Source of the DNA: Paramecium octaurelia
Taxonomy: Eukaryota; Ciliophora; Oligohymenophorea; Peniculida; Parameciidae
Length of the DNA stretch: 64,000 nucleotides
Assembly: GCA_905182995.1 (NCBI GenBank)
Contig: CAJJDP010000067.1
Coordinates: 135,679-199,678, forward strand
Direction: 5' to 3'
Numbering within the stretch: the stretch's first letter is position 1; every line of letters starts with the position of its first letter. Below are positions 49,533 to 62,497 of this stretch, piece after piece. Under the pieces are notes generated by a model that ran no database searches, was not told the origin of the DNA, and saw nothing but the letters and a program-made list of their open reading frames with translations. The position numbers and the translations under genes were made by a program.

Positions 49533-50132
49533 TCAACTCAAAGTATCACTATTTTCTAAATTTACTCCTTCAGAAAATTATCTTTTTGCTGCATTTCTTA
49601 AATTCACTAAAATAATTGCAATACATTATTTATTGAGGAATTTAAATTTAATAATAATCAAATCTAAATCAGTTAAATCATTTTACTTTTCATTATCAAG
49701 CATCGCTCCATTAAAGTTACTTTTTTGGAGACTTTGTTAAATTATCTCGTTATGAAATCTAAAACTTGTGACATCATACAATTTATAATTAGAGGAATTG
49801 TTGAGAAATTCATTCTTATTTATATAGAATTTAAGAAAAATGATCATATCATAACTCATATCACTTCCTGTATTTAAGACATCATGCATTTAAGTTATTG
49901 TATTTATTGCTATAATCCATCAATTAATGCAATCTTCTCTTCCAATTCATTTCTAGAGAGTTCAGAACAATTTGGAATCATCTTTTTTTGTTGAATGTCA
50001 CAAGAATCTTCTTCTGACGACTGAGTTTTGGACATTTTTTTCAATACTCTCTACTTCTTTATTCTTTTATATATTGGTTGAGGGGTCAAGAGCATTTAAG
50101 AAACAGTGCAAATATTCTTTAACTGCTAACAT
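49533..50132 (-). CDS. Protein of unknown function with atypically long introns
   Basis: A model of 171 aa uses introns at 49815-49864 (50 nt) and 50021-50054 (34 nt). Pieces read LHCFLNALDPSTNIQKNKES, LSRNELEEKIALIDGLQQQI and LDLIIIKFKFLNKQCIAIIL, then NLRNAAKRQFSEGVNLE. The frame and codon count close exactly, but both introns are longer than nearly all others here. Two separate short genes or a broken gene remain possible. No family is recognised. Confidence 0.42.
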
Positions 50133-50489
50133 ATTGATTCAATCTTTTCATTTTCTGTCAAACATAATTCTTAAACTGAGTTAATCCTTATCATGTCATC
50201 CTAGATTATTTGCATACTAAATTTAAGAAAAGGAAAATTTTTGGAAAAATTAATTTATATTATTTTCAATACAAGAATTAATTAATCCGTTTTAATATAT
50301 TTAGAAATAATAGACACAAAATAAAATGAGTTAAACTATGATTTCTGTATTTATTTATAAACATTATTATTATTATAATTAAAGTACTAATGAATTATTT
50401 AGTTTATTTTTATGCTAATTAACATTAAATAACAGTCCAAAAACATGATAAAATCTTACTCAAACCCAAAACCTTAAATCCTTATCAAA
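50133..50489. other. AT-rich stretch between divergent genes
   Basis: No gene is seen. Confidence 0.4.
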
Positions 50490-50759
50490 ATGAGTGCTTT
50501 ATCTGATTAAGAGGTTAAGCACTATAATTAAGGTCTACTAGTGCACTTCTCACTATGTATTTCCAATTTTATTAAAAATGATATCCTTGAAGTATGTAAT
50601 ACTTAAATCTCTATTAGAATATGAACTATTAAAATTAGAATAAAACCTATTTTTTATATTCATTTTAAATTGTGTTAATTTTTATGATTTTAGGATGAAA
50701 TTTGTAAGAAAACCTTCTGTTATGATATAAAAAGAGAAAATGATAAATCAGCAGTATGA
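50490..50759 (+). CDS. Small Cys-containing protein
   Basis: A predicted 73-aa protein with introns at 50592-50617 and 50672-50693. It opens MSALSDQEVKHYNQGLLVHF with a following LCISNF, and ends DEICKKTFCYDIKREND. If the middle 18-codon exon is really part of one longer intron, the protein is 55 aa. The spaced cysteines recall small mitochondrial intermembrane-space proteins, but the pattern is not a clean twin CX3C or CX9C. Confidence 0.42.
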
Positions 50760-50861
50760 AAAATTGTGAATTTGAATTCTATTAATAGAGTTATGCTATT
50801 AAAGTAGTTTATTAATTCTGATTTTTTAATAAATAATTTACAAAACTATTTTGATTAAAAA

Positions 50862-52385
50862 ATGTTCAAACTGACTCCCTCAGCTAATTCATAGAGATCA
50901 ACACCAAAGTCATTTAGAAGATTGAGCTCAATCAGTCACTCAAATGGAGAAGTGCTTATGAATGATTATTTCAATCTACCAATGGTATCTACCAAGAGCA
51001 CATTTGGAAATTATGGAATTATTGGGTTAAAACCCAACACAATCTCAGTAATTGGAGATTTGGATGAAAACAACCAATAATTCGCTTAAGAGAGTAACAA
51101 AAAACCACTATAAATCCAAATTGGGTAAGTAGAAAATAATCAAGACAACACTAACTACGATATCCTTGAGAAGTATTATTAAAACAAGGCAATCGCTACT
51201 TAAAGGTAAATGGACGTTAAAAAAGTGTTTACAAGAGAAAATATAAGAGAACTAAGAAATTTGAGCCTTTAAAAAAAAAACGTACAAAATTTAGACAAAT
51301 TAAATGAAAGTTAAAAATATTCTTCTGGAAGAAACTATATTATAAGAGAAAACTAATTCAAGTCAATTAATACTGATGCACAATAATTAAGATTTTCAAA
51401 CATTGATTATGCTGGATATTAACAAAAAACAAACACTATTGAGATGGTTTCTTAAAGAATTGAGAAATCAAAAAGAACACTTAAAAAAGTGTTTCTTAGT
51501 GTTTTTTTCTCCATGGTGATTTCCAAAAAATACAGATAGCTTAAACAAGAGGAAAAATAACTAATTACCATCTTAAATTGTAAACTTCAAAGTTGCTAGA
51601 AAGTAATAAACCAGATTGGAATCAGATAAATTGAAGAGCAATAATAATAATTCGTTTAAATTGTTTCGAATAAGGTGATTCACTATCTAAACAATCAAAC
51701 TTATATCAATGAATGTAACTAGAATGATGATGTATCTAATCCAGTTTAAAGTATGGATTGGAAAAAACTTAGAGTTCAAAGCTTTTCCAAACTAATTTAC
51801 TAAAATTTGGAATTACTCACCAGAGAATGCAATCTCCCAGAACTATTAAAATGCTAATTGATCACCAGTCTTTATAAAACTTCGAAATAATAGACTTCAT
51901 TCTTCGTAGGAGAAAGATGTCACTTCTATTAGGCAAATAGAATCTAACTTACTAGAGAATAAAAATTAGCAATCGCTATGGAATACTTACTATTTTAAAT
52001 TGTAATTCCAAAGTTACTTCAAATAGTTAATGGTTTACCAACTTACAGCCAAAATCACAAAATCTATACCTAATAGATCATAGTAATAATCGCAAGTCTC
52101 TTACATCGATAATTTGTAAATAGATTTTAAAACATGAAAAAAGTAAAAAATCCTAATGGTTATATGGTCAACAAAAAATTGTCTATATAATATGTAGAAA
52201 ATGGTTTATTTTGCAATGAAATTAGCATTGCGGACAACATTGGTGATAATAACGAAGTTCTAGAAGGACTTTTAGAATTAGACCAAATTTAATCAATTGA
52301 AAATTCAAAGCCAGCTTGGAAATAATAAATAGATGATCTCTTTGAACAGATCCTGTCAAATGTCCAAAGTTTAATAAACTTCTGA
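50862..52385 (+). CDS. Protein of unknown function, Lys/Gln-rich
   Basis: A 507-aa intronless ORF. The first ~190 residues are Ser/Asn/Gln-rich (TPSANSQRSTPKSFRRLSSI, DYFNLPMVSTKSTFGNYGII). From about residue 205 the protein becomes helical (SKRTLKKVFLSVFFSMVISK) with a long globular-looking part (WKKLRVQSFSKLIYQNLELL, LAIAMEYLLFQIVIPKLLQI). No catalytic motif is recognised. The length of the open frame makes the gene certain. Confidence 0.75.
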
Positions 52386-52806
52386 TTTTATATTACTTTC
52401 TCTTTATATAATGTTCATAATCATACTATATCTTTTTATTTTTTTTGAATTTTTATTTTAATAACAAATCAGAAATATGAATTAATGTAAATGAACGAAT
52501 GAATTTTTATATCAAATATGCTTTAATGATGATAATAAAGATTAATTAGTATACTTGTAATTGTTCATACGTGATAATATCGAGATCTGAATATTTATAA
52601 ATATACAAGAAAATCAAAATGAAATATATTTGATGCTTAGTTAACTAGCTCATATTTTTATTTGAATTTCACCATTACGTGATAAGAAAAGTGATATTAG
52701 TGCATTTTGAGAATATATATATACATTAGTGTCATTTAATTAAAAATAAATATAGAAATGAATAATTAGTTTAATAGATGAATAAAATAATTAATTATTT
52801 AATTAT
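52386..52806. other. AT-rich intergenic stretch
   Basis: No gene is seen; it is the likely promoter region of the U2AF gene. Confidence 0.4.
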
Positions 52807-54211
52807 ATGAATTAAGAAGTGGAAAATAAGGAAGTTAAGGATTAGAAAGACCAAATCGAATAAGAGTCTGATGACAACGAGAAGAATGACAAAAAGGAAT
52901 AGACATTACAATAAGAGTAGAAGAAAAAAAAGAAGAAAAATAAAAAGAAGAAGAAATGGGGAGAAGAAGGTATCTAGAAATGAAATATTAGAGGAAATTA
53001 TGACTGATTTCGATGATGATTGGTAGAATAAAGTGAAGATGTCAAAGATATTGCAAGACCCTGATTTACCTCAGCATATAAAAGAAAAATATGCAATTTA
53101 TGAAAATAACCCTTATATGATGATAGTGTCAAATGTGCCACTGAATGTGTAATTGAAGGAATTGGAGGAATATTTTAATACACTTATCACTTCCCTTGAC
53201 CCAAAAATCAGTATTTATAAATTATATATTAGCCGAAAGACCGATCAAGGCTATTGAATATGGGGCCACAAAGTCTTGGGTAGTGTTGGAATGCAGTTCG
53301 AAGGAGGCTAAAAGAGCATTAGTCACTTAAGATTAGGTTCAATTTGTTAATAATTGTAAAATAAAAGTAGAGAAACCAAGGAAATTTTTAGAAAGAATTT
53401 TAAATCCATAAGCAAAGGAAGGGGAACTGAGTGCTGAATAAAAATAAGAAGACAATACTAGATTGTATTTGGGAGGATTACCAACATATCTGAGAGATGA
53501 GGATGTGATGAAACTCATACAATCATTTGGAACAACTAAATATTTCAATTTAGTTAAGGATACTACGTCCAATACTGAGATTTCCAAAGGTTATTGCTTT
53601 TTTGAATATGAAAAAACTGTCTCAACTGCAAAGGCTTTGAAAGCACTCAATAATTTATAGATAGGAGACAAGAAATTGAAAATTTGTAAGGTTCAAGGGG
53701 AACCTTAATAAAACAAAAAAATTAATGGAAGAGACTAGCCTTCTAATTATGCAGGTTCATTTTTGGCTTCATGTGATTTATTACGATTGCCTTAAGTGTA
53801 ATAGATGTTAACAATCCCCTAGTCTGCTTTGATTCCAAGTAAAGTTGTGCAATTTTTGAATATGGTAACAATTAAATGATATAATTAAAGTGTTCCATTG
53901 AAGATCTGTATGAAGATGATCTTTACGAGGAATTGATGGAGGATATTAGAAGTGAATGCATTCGTTTTGGCTAGATAGAGAAAATAGAAATACCAAGACC
54001 AGATAAGGAATCAGGGTAATAAATAAGTAATTATGATTATAGCTTTTGTAATCCAGCAGTAGGAAAGATCTTTGTGAAATTCTATTATTAAATTCCAGCT
54101 AAGAAAGCTAAATTTCATCTTGCAGGTCGCACATATAATAAAAGGACTGTTATTACTTCTTTTTATCCTGAGGAACAGTTTGACTATAAGGATTATTTGA
54201 TAAACGGATGA
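52807..54211 (+). CDS. U2AF2: U2AF large subunit (U2AF65-like)
   Basis: A 444-aa protein with introns at 52970-52991, 53211-53232 and 53865-53890. A Lys-rich N-terminal tract (in place of an RS domain) includes KKWGEEE. Three RRM-type domains follow: MMIVSNVPLNVQLKELEEYF; RLYLGGLPTYLRDEDVMKLI with KGYCFFEY; and the non-canonical third (VVQFLNMCSIEDLYEDDLYE, GKIFVKFYY, NKRTVITSFYPE). The third domain binds SF1 and SF3B in other eukaryotes. The protein recognises the 3' splice site, notable in a genome whose introns are only ~25 nt and lack a long polypyrimidine tract. Confidence 0.9.
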
Positions 54212-54271
54212 TTGCTTGAGTTTTACGATATTTTAATTATTCTATAATGGTAAATTGATTAATGATTATAA

Positions 54272-54588
54272 TCATCCTGCTCTTCTAAATCTTCTATCTC
54301 TTTTAGGTAAATCTGCCCCGCTTCCAGCGCAATTTTATTCAGAGTAAGTATTCAGATTTGGATATGGTTGTCTACCTGAATACTTCCTCATATCTTCAGT
54401 AGATTATTCGGCATATTTAGTCAAATGTTTTCTTGCTTGTTCTGCATATGTTGGATCATGTTTTTGACCGTTCAAATCAGTTGCAGGCAAACAATCTATA
54501 TTCAATTTCTTTGTTTACCTGTTTCCATATAACTAAACTCCTTAGCTGTTATTACAAACACCAATACAATCACTAGTAAATACTTCAT
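54272..54588 (-). CDS. Small secreted protein
   Basis: A 97-aa protein with a 23-nt intron at 54496-54518. The signal peptide MKYLLVIVLVFVITA is clear. The mature part has one Cys near each end (DCLPATDL, QNCAGSGADL) and a charged centre (AEQARKHLTKYAEQSTEDMR), ending in a basic KRDRRFRRAG. It starts 35 nt downstream of the cytochrome c gene on the same strand. Function unknown. Confidence 0.65.
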
Positions 54589-54623
54589 GATTGAAAACAA
54601 AAAACGATATAATTAATATTAAA

Positions 54624-55359
54624 TCACTTCTTCTCTGGTTCATATCCTTATCTCTAATGAGCAACCTCTCTTGCCTTAACCAATCCCTATTCTCTATAAT
54701 TTTGCCATTCATATCCATGGTATTTTGTGAATGACCTTCTATACAAATCAGAAGTGGCCTTTGCAAACCCTTTCAAAAACTTTACTAAGTCAGCTCTATG
54801 TATAATTTAAGTTTTAATACCTTTCTTCTGCACTCTCCAATAGTTCTCCTCTTTATAAACATTTTGTCCCCTTGCACATAGCTTATGGATCTTTAGCCCA
54901 CATAAATAAATTATAACTATTCCAATATATTTTAGAATCCAACAAGGCCATTGTATATTCTTCATATACTCTCTAACTAGCTGCAGGTTTATTGTAGATT
55001 TGAGCCAAGGATGGTCCACTGGATTCTTAAAATGAAAAATCTGCTGCATATGGTTTTCCTGTGAATATTTCCAAAGAGTGACAAGAAGCACATGCACGCA
55101 TAAATACTTTTGCTCCTTATTTCAAATCACCATCCACTGGCACTAATTTAGATTTATCAGCATTAGTATTAGGATTTGTTAAATTTCGATATGTCTTCTT
55201 TGCCTTTATTGTTTATAACAAGGCCTCTCTGGTTATTGCTTCATCAATCATTTGCTATTCTTTATGCATGGCTCTAATTTCATTCTAAACATCATCCTTG
55301 CTTTTGCCATAAGGATTCAAAAGAATTTTCTTCCATTTCTCATTTGGATCTTCTGACAT
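54624..55359 (-). CDS. Cytochrome c-like protein with long extensions and Cys for the axial Met
   Basis: A 236-aa protein with one 25-nt intron at 54796-54820; ordinary cytochrome c is ~105 aa. The haem-attachment motif CASCH is at residues 90-94. The fold landmarks GPSLAQIYNKPAA, YTMALLDSKIYWNSYNLFMW and ADLVKFLKGF follow in order. At the axial-ligand position the usual GTKM is GTKC (Cys167). About 15 residues are inserted between CASCH-SLE and SGPSLA. The N-terminal 80 residues and C-terminal ~45 residues are extra. It could be an accessory respiratory-chain subunit rather than the mobile carrier; that is inference. Confidence 0.82.
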
Positions 55360-55392
55360 TCTATAGTTTAATTTATTATCACATATTAAAAT

Positions 55393-56098
55393 TCATATTT
55401 TCAATTCATCTTTCAACCTCTTCTCTAATTCCTCATCAGTCTCCTTTCTTACTACTTCTTCCTAATTTTATACTATTTCCTCATAAATGTATCCACTCAC
55501 ATCTTCTCCTGTAATAATATCCTAGAGCAACTTTATATTTGGTATTTCAGCATTGTCCTTAGTCACTAGTACTCTCAGATCTTCGTATAGTCTATTATCG
55601 TATTTTGTCTCAAATTATATAACATAATTTGATTATCTATATTTTTGATTCTTAATAATACTTTATTAGTTACCACTTCTTCCTCTATCTTATTGTTTGA
55701 AACTGATATCACATCACTAATATTCAATAATTCATTGTCCGTAACATTTACTTTCAACACATTCTTGTCTCCTAATTCAATCAAACATTTCTTCTGATCC
55801 TTCTCCAATGTTATTGATTAAACTAATTTTCCCAAGTACTTTCTGCCCTTTAAATACGATGATATTGTTTAGAAAGAAAAAAAGACAGGAATCAATGTAA
55901 CCCAAGGATTTATATACAAATACGAAAGTCCACCTACCATACTCCAAACAGTAATATATATAGTAGCAGATCTATTCAATTTCGTCGAGAATCCTTTTTT
56001 TTAAGCAAATTCTAAGTACCATCAACATTTAGTTTATTTTGGAAAACTGTATAATTATTGAATATTTTATTGTTCTGAGGATTGAAGGCAGCAGCCAT
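55393..56098 (-). CDS. Two-TM protein, possibly mitochondrial (TMEM70/186-like topology)
   Basis: A 215-aa protein with introns at 55592-55623 (32 nt) and 55994-56019. Two adjacent hydrophobic stretches near residues 40-75 (TIYITVWSMVGGLSYLYI, WVTLIPVFFSFQTISSYL) form a hairpin, followed by a soluble C-terminal part (KKCLIELGDKNVLKVNV, LRVLVTKDNAEIPNIKLL). This is the topology of TMEM70/TMEM186-type mitochondrial assembly factors, but no diagnostic motif is seen. Its stop lies 33 nt upstream of the cytochrome c-like gene on the same strand. Confidence 0.6.
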
Positions 56099-56203
56099 CT
56101 TATCAATTTGTTCAGTCAGATACTCTTCGTGATCTAGAATTTTGTTTATCTTCTCTTTTGAAAATCTAAAGATGGCCCTTCTAATCAACATTATTAAAAT
56201 TTA

Positions 56204-56923
56204 ATGAGAATTGCTACATACAATATTAGAAATACTCAGGATTAATATCTTAAGAGAAGAGAGAAACTACAGAGTATCATCTAAGGATTGAATGCTGATG
56301 TGATTTCTCTTCAGGAAGTGGCCCTTCCAGAGCTGGATTACTTGGCAGGAGATTACTAGAAATTCTTTGCCCCAATTCAATTATAATTTCCCTTACATCC
56401 AGACCCAGAGTTTAGAATAGATGGAAATGCTATTTTAGTTAGGAAAGGCATCGAAGTTAAATTACATGAATTTGTTCATATCAGTGTGTTTAGAAACATA
56501 TAACACATTGTAATCGGAGATGTGCATATTTACAACACTCATTTACATCATGTCATTGGAGATGATCAAGTTCGAAGTCATTAAATAGATAACATCCTCA
56601 CCTATCTATTGGGATAAATGAATGAAAGGATTTTTCTAATGGGAGATTTCAACTTGACCCCTGAATCTTAAGAATACAAAAAAATGACTCAATATTTTAA
56701 ATCTTCTTACACATTGGCTAATCAAAAAGAACCTGAAATAACATTTCCAACAGGTTTGACAGGACCATTTATGGACACTGATCCAGCTGGAACCTTTGAT
56801 TATATATGGATAAGGGGTAATAATATAGAAGTCAAGGAATGCACTCTATTTGGATCAGATAAAATTTAAGAAGGAGTATATCCAAGTGACCATCTAGGAA
56901 TTCTAGGAGTATATAATATATGA
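56204..56923 (+). CDS. Endonuclease/exonuclease/phosphatase (EEP) family enzyme
   Basis: A 239-aa intronless protein with all EEP-fold motifs: RIATYNIR (Asn), VISLQEV (metal-binding Glu), YNTHLHH, LMGDFNLTPES (Asp/Asn), DPAGTFDYIWI and PSDHLGILG (catalytic Asp-His). EEP enzymes are Mg-dependent phosphodiesterases including APE1-type nucleases, neutral sphingomyelinases and inositol phosphatases. The TFDYIW and SDHLG segments fit the smaller cytosolic members. It shares a 105-nt divergent upstream region with the two-TM gene. Confidence 0.9.
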
Positions 56924-57261
56924 TATTATTAAAAAGATATATTGTAGTTTAATAATATAAAACATTAATTTAATTATATAGTTTATAAAAAGGATTTTGC
57001 ATATGCCAACTTAAGAGATCTTGTCCAAATCGCATTTTTTTAATAGGCAACCTTATTCAATATTACAGTACAGGGCCAAAGAGCAGTGAAATTTACAAAG
57101 AAAGTAAAATCTAAAATCTCACAATGAAAATAAAACCATAAATAGATATATTAAATTATAAAGAAATACAAAAAAATATTTAATATTATAAATAATTATG
57201 ATATAATTTAGTATTGCAAATTATTAAAAAAAATTTAAACATTCACGAATATATAATTATA
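56924..57261. other. AT-rich stretch between convergent genes
   Basis: No gene is seen. Confidence 0.4.
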
Positions 57262-58723
57262 TCATTTTATATATTTGAGTAATTGATTGGCTCTTCTACA
57301 TGTATTTTCATTTTTACAATTGGTTGCTATATCTTTTAAGTATTAAGTTATTTGATATTGCTTCAACAACTTCAAAATTGAGTTACCACTAGAATTGTGT
57401 TACAAAACAGCTAAGGTCACTAACATTTTAATTAATATATTACATTGTAATAACCATTTGCTTAAGACATAATCTTGGCACTCCTTTATTTCTTAGTATT
57501 TAGATATTAGAAGTGTAAGCAATCCATTATCGTATAGATCAATGCATTGCTCAAAGGAGCTATTTGAGCATAAAAGAAACAAACACTCTAATTAATGATA
57601 AAGGACTTGGCGATCATCTAAGATAAATAATTGAATTACTTTCACTTGCAATTATTATCATCAATTATAATGGAATCTAGTTTAAATGAATGTTCTAGAT
57701 AATGTATTAAGATTATTCACTAAACAGCTGTTTCATAATGATGGATGCTTGAGTTCTTATAAATTTACCATTAGCTTTGTAATTTTAATGATGATCGACA
57801 ATATTGAGTAATGAACAGAATATGTCTGGATATTTTTCAATGATATCAAATTTCAATTTTTGGTCATTCAATTTTATTGAATCAGATATCACTTATAAGG
57901 CAGCTAACCTTAATTAAGGTTATTCTTAAATAACAAATGCTAGATTAGTGAGTATAACCCAAAAGTTTTGGTAGAGTGTGAGATTAACAGTGAATTGAGA
58001 TTTATCGATAAAGTGACGAGCAAATAAGAGAATTCTATTTAATAAAGAGTGTTTAGTCTCAGTATATTTATCTTTTTTTTCTAAATCTAATTCTATTACT
58101 AAATAATTTATCCCTCGCAATTTTTTACATAATTAATCTAAAATTGACATAAATTCGTAGACATCCTAAAAGTGGATTCCACTCTTAGGTTCGATGAATG
58201 TAGTTATAAGAAATATTAAAGTAGACATAAGTTATTCATCTGACTCAAACTCTAGATCTAATATCTTTTTTAGAGTTTGGCCAATTTTTAGTTTTATTAG
58301 TATAGATTGGCAAAGAAGTGAAGATTGTGACAACTATCCAAGCAGATATAATTATTCTTCTAAATAAATCAGGCTCTACTCTTTTTCACACTTACTCAAC
58401 AATCTTGATCCTAAAAGTAAATCTTCAAAAAGAGTTTCTAAATCTTCTGTCTATTTAGCATCTGTGCATTTCTTCACTATCAATTATAGTAATAGAATTA
58501 TTTAGTTTGTTAGATCCCCTTCTAATATTGGTTTCAGAAGAGGAAATTTATAAATGTTGAAATTTTTTTCTACATCTATTTAACTGTATAAGAGAATTAT
58601 CTCATCCTAAAACTAATGAACTGCATTTTCTGACAGTAATTTCTGCCTCCTTTAATTCAAAATTTTTTCTAATCCTTATTTTCTAATTTGTTGTCCAAAT
58701 TGCTCTTTCTTATATTATAACAT
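57262..58723 (-). CDS. ARM-repeat protein, importin-alpha-like
   Basis: A 479-aa protein with one 22-nt intron at 57618-57639. The N terminus RKQGLEKILNQRRQKLLSEN resembles an importin-beta-binding segment. The rest is made of repeating helix pairs with ARM character (LQLIVKKCTDAKQTEDLETL, LLGQLSQSSLLCQSILIKLK, LTNLAFVIQEQPQLRLAALQ, LLCSNSSFEQCIDLYDNGLL). Importin alpha carries basic cargo into the nucleus. The repeats are diverged, so another ARM protein is possible. Confidence 0.55.
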
Positions 58724-58804
58724 CAATGTATTAATACTATAATTAAATTATAATTTTCTTGATTTTTAAAAAATTCTTTACATAAATTAATCATTTATAT
58801 ATTT

Positions 58805-59193
58805 ATGGATTAGATTGAACCACAACCTATTTTTGATGAAATTCCATCCAAAATCAATATCAATCTCTTACCAAAACATAAGCCAGAAAAATTCATTGAA
58901 GCAAGCCAAAATAAAAGTATAGATCCTGTTTACGAAGACGGTCACGAAGTTGGCTTTATGATCAAAGGAGAAAATACTGTTTATGAGTTGGATTATGAAG
59001 AAGGGTGAGTTTCACTTTGCTTGACAATAGGTTCTTTGAGCCAAATGGATGCTACTATTCGCGTGATTTTGTTCCAAAGGGATGGTGGGTATTGGATAAA
59101 GATTCCTAGGAATTCTTTTATGATATTGATGGAAAATTGGATGGAGAGGATGAAGAGGGAGAAAATGAAATGGTATTGATCTAATAATAATGA
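58805..59193 (+). CDS. Small acidic protein of unknown function
   Basis: A 120-aa protein with a 26-nt intron at 59005-59030. Features: a hydrophilic start (IEPQPIFDEIPSKINI), a centre HEVGFMIKGENTVYELDYEE and an aromatic stretch FFEPNGCYYSRDFVPKGWWV. It has a strongly acidic end (DGEDEEGENE). The aromatic Gly/Trp stretch suggests a small folded domain. No family is named. It starts 82 nt from the divergent ARM gene. Confidence 0.65.
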
Positions 59194-59301
59194 TCAAGTA
59201 TTATTTATTTAGATTTATAAGATATTCGCTCTTGTTTTTAAACTTCATTATTTATATATATAAAATACTTATGATTAAATATCTATATTAAACAAACCTA
59301 A

Positions 59302-60463
<1,162 letters not shown>

Positions 60464-61537
60464 TCATTTCTTCTATAAGAATTTAAGTAATTGTGAACTT
60501 TGATTATTTTACAAGCGAGAGTTTGAAATCTGTCTCTACAAGGCTTATAAGCTTTTACCGACTTAATCAAAACTTTGGCTGGCCATTGTTTATTCTTACT
60601 TTTACTTATAACAATAAAAAATACTCTAATTAATGGCGATTCTTTTTTCGTTTTATTATATTTATGTAATTTCTCTGTGCTTAATGATTATTGTGATTGT
60701 TCAGTTAGCTTTTCAGATTTTTAAAAGCGATGTCTTTTATCACCCTTTGAATCTTTTAGTCTTTCTGTTTCTGTCAGTTTAGGCTCTAGATTTCTTTATA
60801 AATTCATAACATTACTGAGTTTCATCATTTGTTCTTTAATTATTACTTTCCTATTTAACTGTAACTTGTTTTCTACCCTTAGAAAGAGAACGATCTTTTT
60901 CAGTATTGCATATTTTTAACAAAGCTTTAAAATTTGCTTCATTATTGGAGTTTTATAAGCTTTTTTGGGATTTATTAGAGACTAATTTACTCAATCTCTC
61001 AAAAGCTGAGGGAGTCTTTTTATGAAGTATTTCTTTTGGTGAACTATCAAATATTTTTTTATGTTGATCCTATGATAATAATACTAACTTACTTTAATGG
61101 CTTATTCTAAAGATTTTATTTTTTCCTACTATTATATAATAATAATATCCTTTTCAGCAGTGACTTCATCTATCTTCTGTATCAAAGCATCAATTTGCAA
61201 TTTCTGTTGTTGTTCTACCCTGATGTGAGTTCTAATGGATGCTTCAAGTTTTTAGATAATTGTCTCATAATCATTGTTTATATGTTCTTCCAATTATTCT
61301 TCAAATACATTTTTGACTCTTTTGCATAGCAATTAGAAAGTTACCTATTTAAATATGCAACGATTTAGAGGATATTGTCATATTATTACTTCTCTGATTA
61401 CTCGCTAATTTACTTTACGCTAACTTTATTGATTTGTTCATATGTCTCAATGATGTCCTACTTCAAAGTAGATATATTACATTGTCTATTACTTCTGCAA
61501 TATCTAACAATAGTTACTTTATAGTATAACCTTGCAT
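60464..61537 (-). CDS. Coiled-coil protein, tandem paralogue A
   Basis: A 313-aa protein with five introns: 60605-60624, 60846-60876, 61070-61092, 61319-61344 and 61461-61492. The core FEEQLEEHINNDYETIIQKL then EASIRTHIR is coiled coil. A Ser/Lys-rich block, HKKTPSAFERLSKLVSNKSQ, follows. The C-terminal part is Gln/Lys-rich (SFDQVGKSLQALQRQISNSR). The neighbouring gene upstream shares the core. No known family. Its start lies 19 nt from the stop of that paralogue. Confidence 0.7.
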
Positions 61538-61556
61538 ATATATATATATTAATTAA

Positions 61557-62497
61557 TCAAAATTGCAAACCAGATCTAGTTAAGTGAATATTACTATACT
61601 AAGGGATTGACCCTTTTAATTGTAATATAATCTTCTTAGTCTTTCTCTGATCGACACTTACTTATTCATCTCTTTGAGTTTGTGAGCATGAATAATCTTG
61701 TTTTATAATAGATTGTTAAAGCCTGCTTTTTTGAAAGCAAATTTGTCTCTTTTTATTGTCTTATTGTAGTATTTTAGTATCGATTGATTTCCTCAATGGA
61801 TAAGACGTTTTTCTTTAAGAAAGTGAACGCTCATCTTAATTTAAGAAACCATTTGTACTAAGTATATTCTATTAAGACTTGTTTGACATTAATTTGTTGA
61901 TCTTCTCATAAGCTGATGGTGTTTTCTTCTGTGTGTTTAAATCTAGTTATGAAAAATGATTCAGAAAATTATTTTACAAATTTCCTATACTTTCAGTATG
62001 TTTATCTTGTAATTGCAATTACAGTTTATGTATTTTTTCCTCAAATTATTTCACTTAGACTTCTTTATCTTTCATCAGCTCCTCTACCTTACTATTTAGT
62101 ATTTCAATCTGAAGATTCAGTTAATATTATGTTCTAATATGCTTTCTAACAGTGGCTTCCAAATTTTAGATTATGGTTTCATAGTCATTCTTTATATGCT
62201 CATTTAATTATGACTGCAATTATTGACGCATCTAATCAATTGATTTGAAGAGCTATATTATATTGAATTATAATGATGCATCATCTTAATTGAGTATTTA
62301 CGACTAATCGATATCATTGTCGATTATGCTCTCTAATTTATGTTTATTGATACATTATCCATCTCTTGAATCAATTCAAAATACAATTATGCTATAAGTG
62401 AAGGTTTCTTAATCCTTTTATTCATTAATAATTTGTTATTTTTATACTTAAATTAAAGTTCCACAGATTAATTTGTTATATCACTTTAAGTATTCAT
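61557..62497 (-). CDS. Coiled-coil protein, tandem paralogue B
   Basis: A 306-aa protein with a single 20-nt intron at 62365-62384. The core LQSQLNEHIKNDYETIIQNL then EATVRKHIR and a later KKTPSAYEKINKLMSNKS align with paralogue A immediately downstream, in the same order. The rest has diverged (SLSQRKTSYPLRKSIDTKIL at the C-terminal side). The ATG chosen is the first in the open frame; a Met 24 codons later is the alternative. Function unknown; a cytoskeletal role would fit the coiled coil. Confidence 0.68.

Noticed and set aside
49516..49740. Plus-strand ORF of 74 codons
   Set aside because: It lies opposite the minus-strand gene model 49533-50132 and has a hydrophobic, shadow-like composition.
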